This document shows, one piece after another, positions 1 to 9,382 of a DNA stretch of 64,000 bases (position 1 is the first letter of the stretch; every line of letters begins with the position of its first letter). The notes beneath the pieces were generated by a model. It had not been told where the DNA came from. It searched no databases and saw nothing but the letters and a program-made list of their open reading frames with translations. The stretch spans positions 1 through 64,000 of the forward strand of contig CAVQFB010000010.1 in NCBI GenBank assembly GCA_963711675.1, read 5' to 3'. Origin of the DNA: CAVQFB01 sp963711675 (GTDB lineage: Bacteria; Acidobacteriota; Terriglobia; Terriglobales; Acidobacteriaceae). Position numbers and translations under genes: made by a program.

Positions 1-1961
1 CGGCCGGGATATCCGATCATGGCCCGCGCAATCGAGTGCAACGCAGCGAGCGTCACTCGAACCCGCTCATCGCTGGCATTGACGGCGTTCTCCTGATTGA
101 ATCGGATCAGATTTTCCAATGCCCGCGAGAATTCCATGATTGAGGCCATTTGCGGCGTGACCTCGAAGGGCGCGCCCCTGGTCATCAGAAATGATTCACT
201 CGCAGGGTATTTCTCGAGAGCGGTCCTCAGGATTGCGGGGTCGCTCGTAAAATCCTGCAATAGGAACAAGTCCGTGGTAAGGGCAAATATCGCCACTCTC
301 TGATCCGCCTTCAGAGTACGCACGTATTGCAGCAGTTGCTGGCGGGCATAAACCTGATCGCTACCGGCCGTGTTGACGCCGTCCAGCAATAGCAGAACCA
401 GAGGTCCGGCCGGCTGGCTGTACGCCGGACGATTGGAGTAAACCTCCGGCGGAAGCTGCGGCGCAGGTTTCTTTTCGGCGCGCGTGGAATCGCTTGACGC
501 CCGAGAGAAGAGGCTGACGTCCTGCGGCCGTCCATCTTCCAGAACCTCCATGTCACCGGCACGAAGATCCGTAATCGGCGTTCCGTCCTTTTCCGTGGCG
601 ATGACATCCAAAAGCACCATGCGAGTGGTGACGCGAAACAAGATGGCAGGCTCATTCCTGGTGGCGGCAGTTTCGTCGACGTCTTCTTTAGTAATTGTCG
701 GCGGCGGGACGGGCGAGGAACCAGCGGCCCGCGCTTCCGTAGGGATCGGTTGGCTGGCTTCTGTGGATACGGGATCGAGATCTGAAGGCACGACCTGTGC
801 GAGTTCGCTGCTGATTTCGGAAGGAAGCACTTGCGAGGGCACAGACGTGCAGTTGTTCCCGAAGCCATCTTTCAGTCGCGCCGCCTTGCGCGACTCGATG
901 TTGCTCTTCATCCACTTTTGAAGAGGACTAATCAGGTTGGCAGCGCTATCGATATGTTGAATGTTGCCTCGGCTCCCTCCGATCGGGTCGCGTACGTCAT
1001 CCCCTCCGAAATAGTTCGTGAACGCGAGTTGCTGAATCAGCCCCTCGCGGCGAATAAACAGCATGGTGATTTCCGCATCGGTGTAGTGAAGACCAGCGGG
1101 CAGAGTGGAATGACGAGAAGCAACCAGGGTGGGGTTATCCAGGAGCTCCCGCAATTCAGCCGTGGCAGCCGAATCAAGAAACTGCTCAAAAACGTCCGCT
1201 TTGATCTTTCCCCCGACCGCCTGATTGACGATGTCGGGTTGGTAGACTCCCGAGGAGGAGTGCTTCTCGCGACTTTTCTCCAGATGGTAGAAGCCGTTGG
1301 GGTAGACGATTGCACAAGTTCGCTTGGCCTCGCCCGGACTCAACTGGTCGAACACGATTCGCAACATGTAAGAATCAGGAAGGGAAGGCGGTGCCTTGAC
1401 CGGTGTGGATCGCGCTGGCCTTTCCCGCGTTGCGAACTTTGGCTTTTCCGACCGCGAGGGCAAACAGTTGTTCTTGCCCTCTTCTTCAGTCATCTCAATT
1501 CGATTCTCGGTAGGCAGAGCGTGAAGCCACTTCAACAAGGGATCGAGCGATTGCCGAAAAGCCTTTCGCGACTCCGCATCGGGGAATCGGAGTTGCTGCC
1601 ATCCGGTAGCTCGTGCGACACGCAGGTCCAGTTCATCCCAACTGACAGAGTACAAGTGGAGTGGGATCTTGGATTGCGTCAGACGCAATAGTTCGTCATT
1701 GTTAACGACGGTCTGGATTTCCTTCAGGCTGGTTTGGGAAATGGAACCCTCGTAGACACGAGCCCTGTCGGAAAGAGTGTGCTCGAAGTGATAATGTCCG
1801 TCCCGACGAAGCAAAACGCAGACATTTTCACCCTCGGTGACTTGCTCCAAGCGGAGCTCGTAAGCGTGCTTACTGTTGCTGGATTCGCCTTGACCTAACG
1901 GACAGGCCGATAAGAGCAGCGCTACTGCAAGGGCAAAACGTAGAAGCTGCACAACTCTCAT
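1..1961 (-). CDS. VWFA-related acidobacterial lipoprotein (partial, C-terminus outside window)
   Basis: The frame is open from the ATG at 1961 to base 1, about 653 codons, so the gene runs off the left edge. The N-terminus is a signal peptide ending in a lipobox L-S-A-C (Cys20), which implies a membrane-anchored lipoprotein. The first ~430 residues match nothing I recognise. From about residue 438 the signature of the acidobacterial VWFA-related family (TIGR03436 type) appears: a strand RMVLLDVIATEKDG, then LRAGDMEVLEDG, and near residue 530 LLLLDGVNT, where a classical MIDAS DxSxS would be. The LLDxxNT form suggests a divergent or lost metal site. The shorter frames on both strands here are shadows. 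Confidence 0.8.
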   Translation of the reverse strand, partial: MRVVQLLRFALAVALLLSACPLGQGESSNSKHAYELRLEQVTEGENVCVLLRRDGHYHFEHTLSDRARVYEGSISQTSLKEIQTVVNNDELLRLTQSKIPLHLYSVSWDELDLRVARATGWQQLRFPDAESRKAFRQSLDPLLKWLHALPTENRIEMTEEEGKNNCLPSRSEKPKFATRERPARSTPVKAPPSLPDSYMLRIVFDQLSPGEAKRTCAIVYPNGFYHLEKSREKHSSSGVYQPDIVNQAVGGKIKADVFEQFLDSAATAELRELLDNPTLVASRHSTLPAGLHYTDAEITMLFIRREGLIQQLAFTNYFGGDDVRDPIGGSRGNIQHIDSAANLISPLQKWMKSNIESRKAARLKDGFGNNCTSVPSQVLPSEISSELAQVVPSDLDPVSTEASQPIPTEARAAGSSPVPPPTITKEDVDETAATRNEPAILFRVTTRMVLLDVIATEKDGTPITDLRAGDMEVLEDGRPQDVSLFSRASSDSTRAEKKPAPQLPPEVYSNRPAYSQPAGPLVLLLLDGVNTAGSDQVYARQQLLQYVRTLKADQRVAIFALTTDLFLLQDFTSDPAILRTALEKYPASESFLMTRGAPFEVTPQMASIMEFSRALENLIRFNQENAVNASDERVRVTLAALHSIARAMIGYPG

Positions 1962-2242
1962 GCTAGTCCGAGGCAAACACATAAACAAGGCGGCCCCTGG
2001 GCCCAGAATGGTACAACGCCTGAAACTTCGCGCCGGACTGCCTAGGCTCCTTCTGGCTCATGGCCGATCGTTTAGGTATTTCTCAGCTTGCCGCACAAGA
2101 GGGTTTGCCGGCGCAACCGTCATTACACTGATTGGCCCGCTTCGACCGATCCAAGAGCGGTTTGGAGAAAGACTAAGGTCCGTGCGCAGGGACGGACCTT
2201 CCTATTATTGGTTATTGAGTTAATGGCTAGACGCCCCGTGCC

Positions 2243-3562
2243 TCAGGTTTGTGGCTGCGAGACCAGGCGCGTCTGTGGCCGAGCCTCTCGAACCGGGCCG
2301 CTGGGCGAAACTTCGGGCTGCGCTGTCTGGCTGTTCTGGTTTGAACCGTTCTCTTGCAGCGCCGCGCCACCTCTTAGATCCAGATGCAGGAAGTCGTCTT
2401 GGCTCGACGTCGACGTGCCTAGGTAGTTTGCCGGCTGCTCGCGCTCATACGACGCATCTGGATTGTACGGTGGTGCATTGTCCCACACATAGCCCGGGGA
2501 ATACACATAGTCAGGCGAGTAAGTGTAAGCCGAGGGTGCGTACCAATAAGGGTCGTACCAGTACGGGTTGTACCACCACGGAGACCAGCCAATCGTCCAG
2601 CCGGGCCCCCAGTACGAGCCCCAGAACGGCCATCCCCATCCTCCCCAACCACCCCAGCCCCATCCTCGGTTCCAGCCCCATCCTCCCCAACCCCAACCAT
2701 GGCCCCAACCCCGGCCGTGCCCCCACGAGCCATTCCATCCATGACCTCCCCACCCAAAACCGGGTCGGCCAAAAGATCCGAAACTGTTCCCGTGGAAACC
2801 GCCGAACGAGTTGAACCGCGACCCGCCCAAGCGCGCCCCCCCGAAGAAAGACGAATTCGTTCCCAGCCGCGAGTTGGCAAAGAAAGATCCTGACGTCGAG
2901 TGACCGAAGCCCGATCTGGCGGAAGACGAGTTGCGAAAAGCTGAGCTGCCGCCGTGTGGACTGACGAAACCCGAAGAGCCTCTCGACGAGCCAAAGGAAT
3001 GCCAGCCTCCCATGGAGCTTGCGCCGTTGTGCGCGGAGAAGCCTGAGTTCGCCGAACGTGCAAAATTATTTCCGCCGCTTGATCGCGCGGAACCACCGGA
3101 ATTTCCGAACGAATGCCACTGGCCGTCCCGGATCGCGGTATGGAAATTCGAAGAACGATTTCCGAACGAGCCTGAACTATGATTCCCTGCAAATCCGCTG
3201 CTTCGCCCGGTCATGCCGCGCGATGCGCCGTACCCGCCATAGGAACGACCACTCATCCCATAAGAACGCGCTGCCGATCCACCGCGAAAACCGCCGCCCG
3301 AGTAGTGACTGCCGCCGCTGAAAGACCGCGCGCCGCCAGAGAAGCCGCCACCACGATATCCTCCGCCGCCGTGAAAACCGCCGCCACCACCGCCGCCATG
3401 GAACCCACCGCCACCACCACCGTGGAAGCCGCCTCCACCGCCACCATGAGACCCACCCCCGCCTCCACCGCCGCGGCCGGCGAACGCTGAAACCGGTATG
3501 AGAGCAAAAGCGACAAACGCAAGAAATGTAACCACGGATCGAAGAAGGTTAAGTCGACTCAT
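2243..3562 (-). CDS. Secreted glycine-rich repeat protein
   Basis: 439 residues. Residues 1-28 form a signal peptide ending A-F-A. The mature protein is almost entirely low complexity: Gly-rich GGGGGFHGG repeats (about 30-80), a Ser/Gly/Arg/Asn region (about 80-260), a Trp/Gly block with repeated GWGWGGWG units (about 270-320), a Tyr/Pro/Trp segment with repeated YWYDPYWYAP-like units, and a polar Gln/Asn-rich tail. A GAAGGA-type ribosome site lies just before the ATG at 3562. No enzyme domain is visible. An extracellular, surface or matrix protein is likely from composition, but that is inference. The opposite-strand proline- and threonine-rich frames are shadows of the repeats. Confidence 0.75.
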   Translation of the reverse strand: MSRLNLLRSVVTFLAFVAFALIPVSAFAGRGGGGGGGSHGGGGGGFHGGGGGGFHGGGGGGGFHGGGGYRGGGFSGGARSFSGGSHYSGGGFRGGSAARSYGMSGRSYGGYGASRGMTGRSSGFAGNHSSGSFGNRSSNFHTAIRDGQWHSFGNSGGSARSSGGNNFARSANSGFSAHNGASSMGGWHSFGSSRGSSGFVSPHGGSSAFRNSSSARSGFGHSTSGSFFANSRLGTNSSFFGGARLGGSRFNSFGGFHGNSFGSFGRPGFGWGGHGWNGSWGHGRGWGHGWGWGGWGWNRGWGWGGWGGWGWPFWGSYWGPGWTIGWSPWWYNPYWYDPYWYAPSAYTYSPDYVYSPGYVWDNAPPYNPDASYEREQPANYLGTSTSSQDDFLHLDLRGGAALQENGSNQNSQTAQPEVSPSGPVREARPQTRLVSQPQT

Positions 3563-3998
3563 GATCTGTCCTTCCCTTCGAGCGTCGGCAATAAGCCCTC
3601 GATCAAGGAGGCTATGAAAACCGCCAGCGCCTTCGTTACGGCTTCCTCCCTATGATCCATTGCCCGGCAGGCGGCCCCGCTCGCGGCAAGACGCCAGTAA
3701 GAAAGATGCAGTCCGAATGCCAATTGGCGCGCCCCGCCCGCAAAGTTCGCTAACCGCAATGTTCCTAACAGGTCACGCTGGCCGCTCAAACCCCGTACTA
3801 GCGGCCATTCTGGCCCTCCGGTGGCCCAGTTCCACCAAGGTGGTGGTTTTCAGCCAGGGTCTCAGACCTGGAGACTTCGCTCCTGGCCGTGACCCTATTG
3901 ATTTTCTATTGGTTTACGGCGGCACACCGCGGCCGCGGAGCGGCCTCAAGCGTGCAACTCTTACTCCGCTTATAGGTTCAATATAAGTGAGGGAAACG
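3563..3998. other. Intergenic stretch without a supported gene
   Basis: 436 bases between divergently transcribed genes. It should hold both promoters, but no convincing -35/-10 pair was found. It contains short palindromes such as CCACC-AA-GGTGG near 3832. A 76-codon minus-strand frame (3559-3789) overlaps the glycine-rich gene by ATGA but has no recognisable product. Confidence 0.4.
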
Positions 3999-4628
3999 AT
4001 GTCCGGTTCGGAGGAAAGCTTGAAAGCTTCGCGATTTTTTAACCGTGGGAACTTGGCTGCATTGGCCTTCTTCTTCTCAGCCTTGGCGCTGGTATGCACC
4101 GCGGCCCTGTCGGTTAACGCCCAACGTGGCGTCCCGAGCCCTTATCAGGGCGAGAGCGACGGCGTCAGCGCCGGCGGAAAGTGGGTAGAGTTCCACTCCG
4201 AAGACAAGATGACGGCCGCCAGGAAAGTTCGCTTCGAGCTGCAGGCGGACAACTACCTGAGCGAAGACCCGGATTACAAGCCGCGAATTGAACTCACTTG
4301 CACTAATAGCAAATACACGTATGCCGATTTCAATCCCGGCATCCGGTTGGGCCCACCCAACCGTCCCGGCTTCTGGGGGCAGCCGCAGATGGAGGTTATG
4401 GTCCGTGTCGATGACACTCACAGCAATCACGGCTGGAACTGGGTTCGCGACCGTTTCCTTTCCATGGACAAGGGCACCACGCGCGAGTTGATCGGATCTC
4501 GCATCTTCAAGATACAAATCCGCGGCCGAAACGGTCCCGAGATCGCGGAATTTTCGCCCGCTGGCCTTGATCTCGCACGCGTCAAACAGGCCTGCGATCT
4601 GACTCCGAAAAGACCCAGCAAGGACTAA
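3999..4628 (+). CDS. Secreted VasI/TagO-like domain protein
   Basis: 209 residues from the ATG at 3999, chosen because GAGGGAA lies just upstream; a GTG at 3987 is in frame. After a polar N-terminus there is one hydrophobic segment (about 17-42) ending A-L-S-V-N-A, a signal peptide or anchor. The mature part has the pattern of the type VI secretion accessory VasI/TagO fold: WVEFHSEDKMTAARKV, then a strand with RIELTCTNSK, then VMVRVDDT, then the LDLARVKQAC ending. No type VI secretion gene lies near, so a T6SS role is not supported; a general periplasmic role is more likely. The family match is by pattern only. Confidence 0.6.
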   Translation: MSGSEESLKASRFFNRGNLAALAFFFSALALVCTAALSVNAQRGVPSPYQGESDGVSAGGKWVEFHSEDKMTAARKVRFELQADNYLSEDPDYKPRIELTCTNSKYTYADFNPGIRLGPPNRPGFWGQPQMEVMVRVDDTHSNHGWNWVRDRFLSMDKGTTRELIGSRIFKIQIRGRNGPEIAEFSPAGLDLARVKQACDLTPKRPSKD

Positions 4629-4907
4629 GCGGACTCATACGTTCGGCCCGCAGCGGTGGTCTCGATCGTCTCGACCGTCAGGGGTGGGGGCGTGAACTTC
4701 TCCTTAGCCAAAATGGCGGCACCACGCGCAAGCTTCGAGGGTGACCACTCTAGCAGCGGCACGAATTTGGCTCAGGAATCCGGTCGCCCTCGCTGATCAC
4801 GCCCGTCCCTGCTGCTGCCAAAAATTCGGTGGCGCGCCGGAAATCCTCATGACACGGCACCCTAATCTCGATTCTGAAGGATGATTCGCAGTCCGGACCG
4901 GAGCTGT

Positions 4908-5159
4908 CTAGGTTTTCTTCAGCTCTTCCATCACGCTCTGGATCAGCTCTTTCGCGTCGGTCAAATTCTTCATGATGATCTGGATATCCATCACCGGCTT
5001 GCCCGGCCAGCGCTGGCTCTGGCAATAGACGCCGTGCTGGCCGACGAAGGCCATGGCGTCGGTGATCATGTCCATGGTGACGGCGAGGCGCCCGCACGGC
5101 ACGCCCATCATGGTCTCGTAGTGCTCCAGTTCTTCCTGCTTCTCGTCGAATACCGGCAT
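4908..5159 (-). CDS. Conserved-looking hypothetical protein
   Basis: 83 residues, beginning MPVFDEKQEELEHYETMMG. It is soluble, acidic, has no signal peptide, and ends in a predicted amphipathic helix rich in Lys and Glu. I do not recognise the family. The balanced composition and the clean ATG favour a real gene over the overlapping 115-residue arginine-rich frame (4750-5097). It stands alone between two plus-strand genes, and its function is unknown. Confidence 0.5.
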   Translation of the reverse strand: MPVFDEKQEELEHYETMMGVPCGRLAVTMDMITDAMAFVGQHGVYCQSQRWPGKPVMDIQIIMKNLTDAKELIQSVMEELKKT

Positions 5160-5311
5160 GGGTCGATTGTATCGTGGGGGCGCGGTGGTGAATAATGACG
5201 TGGGATTGATTCCATACCAGCTGTTTACACGTCCAAAAGGTCAGAACCCGGCGTCCGAAAGTTTCATGCGCCGATGGCTACCAACCTGAACGCTCATCAA
5301 GGAGAAAGAAC

Positions 5312-5839
5312 ATGCAGAAGCGTATTGCCCTCCTCGCCTTTGTCGTCCTGATGTGTACCCTAGTGGCATCTGCTCAGAAGCCCAGCCCGCCAGCCACGGC
5401 GCAATGCAAGTTCGCCGATGGCAAGAGCATCAAAGTTGACTACTCGAGTCCTCGCGCCAAAGGCCGGAAAATCTACGGCGGACTGGTGCCTTATGGCGAA
5501 GTCTGGCGGACGGGCGCGAACGAAGCCACCACGTTTGTGACCGATGCGAATCTGACGATCGGTGGCAAGAATGTCCCCGCCGGCAGCTACACCATCTTCA
5601 CCGTTCCCAACCCCGACAAATGGACCCTGATCATCAACAAGAAAACCGGCGAATGGGGTATTCCCTACAAAGATGACCTCAAAGCCATGGAACTCGCCCG
5701 TGTGGATATGAGCAGTGAGAAAACAGCTTCGCCGGTGGAGAACTTCACGATCTCGTTCCACGAGATGGGCACCGGATGCCACATGTATCTGGACTGGGAG
5801 AACACGCGGGCGGTGATTGAGATTTCGGAGAAGAAGTAG
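5312..5839 (+). CDS. DUF2911 family secreted protein
   Basis: 175 residues with a clear signal peptide (residues 1-21, ending A-S-A). The mature part carries the family landmarks: a strand KVDYSSPRAKGRKIYG, then the conserved segment PYGEVWRTGANEATTF, then PAGSYTIFTVP and WTLIINK. The length is typical of a single-domain DUF2911 protein. The family is common in Acidobacteriota and Bacteroidota and has no known activity. AAGGAG lies 7 bases before the ATG. It appears monocistronic; an octamer tandem repeat follows its stop. Confidence 0.85.
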   Translation: MQKRIALLAFVVLMCTLVASAQKPSPPATAQCKFADGKSIKVDYSSPRAKGRKIYGGLVPYGEVWRTGANEATTFVTDANLTIGGKNVPAGSYTIFTVPNPDKWTLIINKKTGEWGIPYKDDLKAMELARVDMSSEKTASPVENFTISFHEMGTGCHMYLDWENTRAVIEISEKK

Positions 5840-5844
5840 GGGAA

Positions 5845-5876
5845 CAAGGTTTCAAGGTTTCAAGGTTTCAAGGTTT
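5845..5876. repeat. Four exact tandem copies of an 8-base unit
   Basis: Four perfect tandem copies of CAAGGTTT begin five bases after the DUF2911 stop codon. It is a simple array, possibly slipped-strand in origin. It resembles the 7-base arrays elsewhere in the window, but the unit is one base longer. Confidence 0.9.
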
Positions 5877-6055
5877 CGAGTTTTAGGAACGTCGGGTCAG
5901 CGTGGAGTGAAGATCCAACTTCACTCCACGTTCCGCATTCATCTTCTCGCGCAAAAACTCCTTCTTCCTTCCCATTTCGGCACGCAAAGAAATTCACAGC
6001 CCTGCGGGACTAGAATGTGGATACACAATCCACTTCGATCGCGCGGGAGGTCCCC

Positions 6056-6217
6056 ATGCCGGTCTACGATTATCTCTGCAGAGATTGCCACAAGGCTTTC
6101 GAACTCATCCTGTCGCTTCACGAGCACGACGAAGCCGTGAAGTGTCCGCATTGCGGCAGCAAGAATGTGGAGCAGGAACCAGCGGCGTTTTTCGCGGTTA
6201 CGTCGAGCAAGAGCTGA
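6056..6217 (+). CDS. FmdB-type zinc ribbon protein
   Basis: 53 residues from the ATG at 6056, preceded by GGGAGG; an upstream in-frame start at 6017 has no ribosome site and lacks homology. The sequence starts MPVYDYLCRDCHKAFE, with CxxC at Cys8/Cys11 and CPHC further on, which is the four-cysteine zinc ribbon of the FmdB regulatory-protein family. Proteins of this family are small, cytoplasmic and mostly uncharacterised; a regulatory role in C1 metabolism was proposed for the founder. The next gene cluster is glycine cleavage, which feeds C1 units, but it is on the other strand, so a link is only a suggestion. Confidence 0.8.
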   Translation: MPVYDYLCRDCHKAFELILSLHEHDEAVKCPHCGSKNVEQEPAAFFAVTSSKS

Positions 6218-6253
6218 AGACACACTGCTGCTGTTCGTGACGGTGCCTGTACA

Positions 6254-6330
6254 AAGCAGGTCCCCGTTCGACTTCCCTCGCGCGAGCTCGGGTCGCTCGG
6301 GGCAGGCTCTCGCTGCGCTCGGGATGACAA
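6254..6330. repeat. Dispersed repeat, family R1 (TGTCATCCTGAGC type)
   Basis: Begins AAAGCAGGTCC and ends GGGATGACAA, with CG-rich variable sequence between. The same ends recur at about 23569, 32490, 34643, 38396, 47052 and 55984 in either orientation. No coding capacity. This is a short dispersed element of a type abundant in acidobacterial genomes. Confidence 0.75.
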
Positions 6331-6388
6331 AATGTAGGAGAAGGTACGTCGGAATGAGCACCACCGGCATTCAGTCGTAAATTCTGAA

Positions 6389-6423
6389 AGCTGATAGCTG
6401 ATAGCTAAGAGCTAAGAGCTCGG
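6389..6423. repeat. Heptamer array, AGCTnnn type
   Basis: Five consecutive 7-base units: AGCTGAT, AGCTGAT, AGCTAAG, AGCTAAG, AGCTCGG. The last units overlap the gcvPB stop codon (6412-6414), so they encode its final Ser residues. It belongs with the arrays at 9776, 45963, 46113, 46951 and 48408. Confidence 0.85.
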
Positions 6424-7901
6424 TTTCCAGCGCAGCACCGGCTTGCGCGCAGCTGCCGTCTCGTCGAGACGCGAGACACGCGTGGTGTGGGGTGCGTTCA
6501 GCGCGATCTGCGGATCTTCTTCCACTTCTTCGGCAATGGAGCGCATCGCTTCGATGAACAAATCCATCTCTTCTTTGGACTCGCTCTCGGTTGGCTCGAT
6601 CATCATGGCGCCCGGCACGATCAGCGGAAACGCCGTCGTATACGGATGGAATCCGTAATCGATCAGGCGCTTGGCAAGGTCCATGGTGCGTACGCCTTTC
6701 CTGGCTTGCAGTTTGTCGCTGAAGACGACCTCGTGCATGGTTGGCGTGGAGTAGGGCAGATCGAAACGCCTTCGAGGCCCTTGCGGATGTAGTTCGCGTT
6801 CAGCACGGCATCTTCGGTGGTCTGGCGCAGGCCGTCGGGCCCGTTCGCCAGAATGTAGGCCAGAGCGCGCACAAACATGCCGAAATTGCCGTAAAACGCA
6901 CGCACGCGTCCTACCGACTGCGGGCGGTTGTAATCGAATGCGAGCGTGCCGTCAGGCTTCGTGATCACCACCGGCGTGGGCACGAACGGCTCCAGCATCT
7001 GCTTCACCGCGACGGGCCCGGATCCCGGACCGCCTCCTCCGTGCGGCGTGGAAAAAGTTTTGTGCAGGTTCAGGTGCATCAGGTCGACGCCAAAATCTCC
7101 GGGGCGCACCTTCCCTACCAGCGCGTTCATGTTGGCGCCGTCCATGTAAAGCAGGCCGCCCTTGGCGTGCATGATCTCGGCGATCTTGTGAATCTCCTGC
7201 TCGAAGACGCCCAGCGTGTTGGGATTGGTCAGCATCAGCGCGGCCACGTCTTCATTCATCTGCGAAGCCAGCGCGGCGATGTCGACCATGCCACGCTCAT
7301 CGGACTTCAGATTTTCGACCGAGTAGCCGACCATCGCGGCTGTAGCGGGATTCGTGCCGTGTGCCGAGTCCGGAATCAGAATCTTCTTGCGCGCGATTGC
7401 CTTTGGACTGGTGATAGGCGCGCACCATCAGCAGGCCGGTGAGTTCGCCGTGCGCGCCCGCCGCAGGCTGCAGCGTGATCGCATCCATGCCGGTGATTTC
7501 GATCAGGCAATCGCTGAGCGTCTTCATGATGCGCAACGCGCCTTGCGAAATCTTTTCGGGCTGATACGGGTGGCCGTTGGCGATGCCTTCCAGGCGCGCC
7601 ACCACTTCGTTCACGCGCGGGTTGTACTTCATCGTGCAGGAGCCCAGCGGGTACATGCCAAGATCGATGGCGTAATTCCAGGTGGAGAGGCGCGTGAAGT
7701 GGCGGATGATTTCGATCTCGCTCACTTCCGGCATGTGGCCCAGATCCTTCCTTTCGGATGAACCTAGAAGCTTCGCGGTGTCGACCTCGGGCACGTCGAG
7801 CGGCGGCAACTTCCACGCAGCCTTGCCGGGCGAAGACTTCTCGAAGATCAGGCCTTCGTTCTGATTGACGTGGCGGGTGGCTTTGCGGGGTCGTGCTTCA
7901 T
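6412..7901 (-). CDS. gcvPB: Glycine dehydrogenase (decarboxylating) subunit 2, split by indels
   Basis: P-protein beta subunit of the glycine cleavage system, which decarboxylates glycine with PLP and passes the aminomethyl group to GcvH. The motif LHKTFSTPHGGGGPGSGP contains the PLP lysine; EVSEIEIIRHFTRLS and LGMYPLGSCTMKYNPR are also family hallmarks. The ATG at 7901 overlaps the gcvPA stop (ATGA). The frame breaks three times: a missing base shortly after the start (about 7870), an extra base in the GCGCGC run near 7390, and a missing T near 6765. With these repaired the protein is about 496 residues, the normal length. All other positions look intact, so I treat this as a real gene with sequence errors. 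Confidence 0.85.
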
Positions 7902-9283
7902 CGCGCCACCTCTTCTTCCTGAAGATCGGCTGCCTTCCCTGATTTGGTCGACCGCTCACTCTCGGCAACCAGCCCGACGGCAGTGTCGATGGCACTGCGC
8001 GTCGTCATTTCGGTGCAGCACCACAGCGCCGCGTTGCCAAGTTCGGGATAGAACTTCTTGAGCGGAAGGCCGCCGACGATCTTGTGTCCAAGCAGGCGCC
8101 CGTTGATGGCGTAAGGATCTTCGCTGGTCTTGACGACAAACTCGTTGAAGCGCGGCGATCCGGCGAAAAGCACGTTGGCGTGCTTGCCGAATTGGCCGGC
8201 GGCATACGCGGTCTTGGCCAGATTTTGCTTCGCCAATTCGCGCAAGCCGACCTTGCCGTAGACGTTCATGAAGATGTTGACCATCAGCGCGATCAGCGCC
8301 TGGTTGGTGCAGATGTTGGAAGTCGCCTTCTCGCGGCGAATGTGCTGCTCGCGGGTGGCAAGCGTCAGAACGAATCCGCGCTTGCCCTTGCGGTCGACAG
8401 TCTGGCCGACGAGGCGGCCGGGCATCTGGCGAACATTCTTTTCGCGGGTTGCGATCACGCCACAATAGGGTCCGCCGAAACCGAGCGGTACGCCGAACGA
8501 TTGCGCTTCCATGGCGATTATGTCGGCCTGGCGTGGCGGCTCGACGATGCCAAGCGAAACGGCTTCGGCAATCGAAACCACCAGCATCGCGCCGTGTTTG
8601 TGAGCGATCTCCGCGATCGCCTCCACGTCTTCGATCGTGCCGAAGAAATTCGGCGACTGAATCAGCACGCATGCGGTGTCAGGTGTAATGGCTTTTTCGA
8701 GTTCCGCCAGATCCACTCGTCCGTTTTCCGCGAAGGCCGCGGTGGAAAGCGGCATACCCTGATGCGTAGCGTAGGTGGCCAGCACCTCGCGATACTCAGG
8801 ATGCAGGCTGCGGGCGACGACCACCGACCGTCGCCCGGTCAGGCGAACGGCCATCATCACGGCCTCGGCAGCGGCGGTCGAACCGTCGTACATGGAGGCG
8901 TTCGCCACTTCCATGCCGGTGAGTTCGCAGATCATGGTCTGAAATTCGAAGATAGACTGCAGCGTACCCTGCGATATCTCTGCCTGGTAGGGCGTGTAGG
9001 CGGTGAGAAATTCGCCGCGCGAGATCAGCGAGTCGATGATGACGGGCCGGTAGTGGTAATAGGCCCCCGCACCGAGAAAGGTGGCGTAGCCGTCGCCGTT
9101 TTCGCGTGAGCGCTCGCGGAACCAGTCGACGATCTCGGACTCGGCCATCTGGCGCGGAACCTTCAGGTCGCGATTGAGGCGGTATTCGGCAGGAATGGAC
9201 GCAAACAGGTCGTCAATCGACCGGCGACCGATCGCTTTGAGTATGGCTTCGCGGTCGGCAGGAGACTTGGGCAAATATCTCAT
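7898..9283 (-). CDS. gcvPA: Glycine dehydrogenase (decarboxylating) subunit 1
   Basis: 461 residues, full length for the alpha half of the split P-protein. It begins MRYLPKSPADREAIL and has the hallmarks YTPYQAEISQGTLQ, the glycine-rich DGSTAAAEA, and GGPYCGVIATRE. It forms an alpha2-beta2 P-protein with GcvPB, whose start overlaps this stop by ATGA, implying translational coupling. It lacks the catalytic PLP lysine, which is on the beta subunit, as expected. The gene is intact, unlike its neighbours gcvPB and gcvT. The upstream gap of about 100 bases to gcvH shows no terminator. Confidence 0.95.
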   Translation of the reverse strand: MRYLPKSPADREAILKAIGRRSIDDLFASIPAEYRLNRDLKVPRQMAESEIVDWFRERSRENGDGYATFLGAGAYYHYRPVIIDSLISRGEFLTAYTPYQAEISQGTLQSIFEFQTMICELTGMEVANASMYDGSTAAAEAVMMAVRLTGRRSVVVARSLHPEYREVLATYATHQGMPLSTAAFAENGRVDLAELEKAITPDTACVLIQSPNFFGTIEDVEAIAEIAHKHGAMLVVSIAEAVSLGIVEPPRQADIIAMEAQSFGVPLGFGGPYCGVIATREKNVRQMPGRLVGQTVDRKGKRGFVLTLATREQHIRREKATSNICTNQALIALMVNIFMNVYGKVGLRELAKQNLAKTAYAAGQFGKHANVLFAGSPRFNEFVVKTSEDPYAINGRLLGHKIVGGLPLKKFYPELGNAALWCCTEMTTRSAIDTAVGLVAESERSTKSGKAADLQEEEVAR

Positions 9284-9382
9284 AAGGGCAATATAGATGT
9301 AAGCGCTTGCGATTGCGACTGTAGCTTCCGGCGAGCGTCGAATGTGTGTTTCGATCCGGGACTTTTAGAATTCCTGCCGTTG

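Noticed and set aside
831..1691. 286-codon plus-strand frame
   Set aside because: It lies antisense to the VWFA lipoprotein gene, has arginine-rich shadow composition and no start signal.
3559..3789. 76-codon minus-strand frame overlapping the glycine-rich gene by ATGA
   Set aside because: No recognisable product and no ribosome site; the overlap may be chance. Kept out for lack of support.
3999..4628. Type VI secretion locus
   Set aside because: Only one VasI/TagO-like gene is present, with no other T6SS component in the window.
8084..9109. 341-codon plus-strand frame opposite gcvPA
   Set aside because: gcvPA is intact and recognisable on the minus strand; this frame has His/Arg-rich shadow composition.
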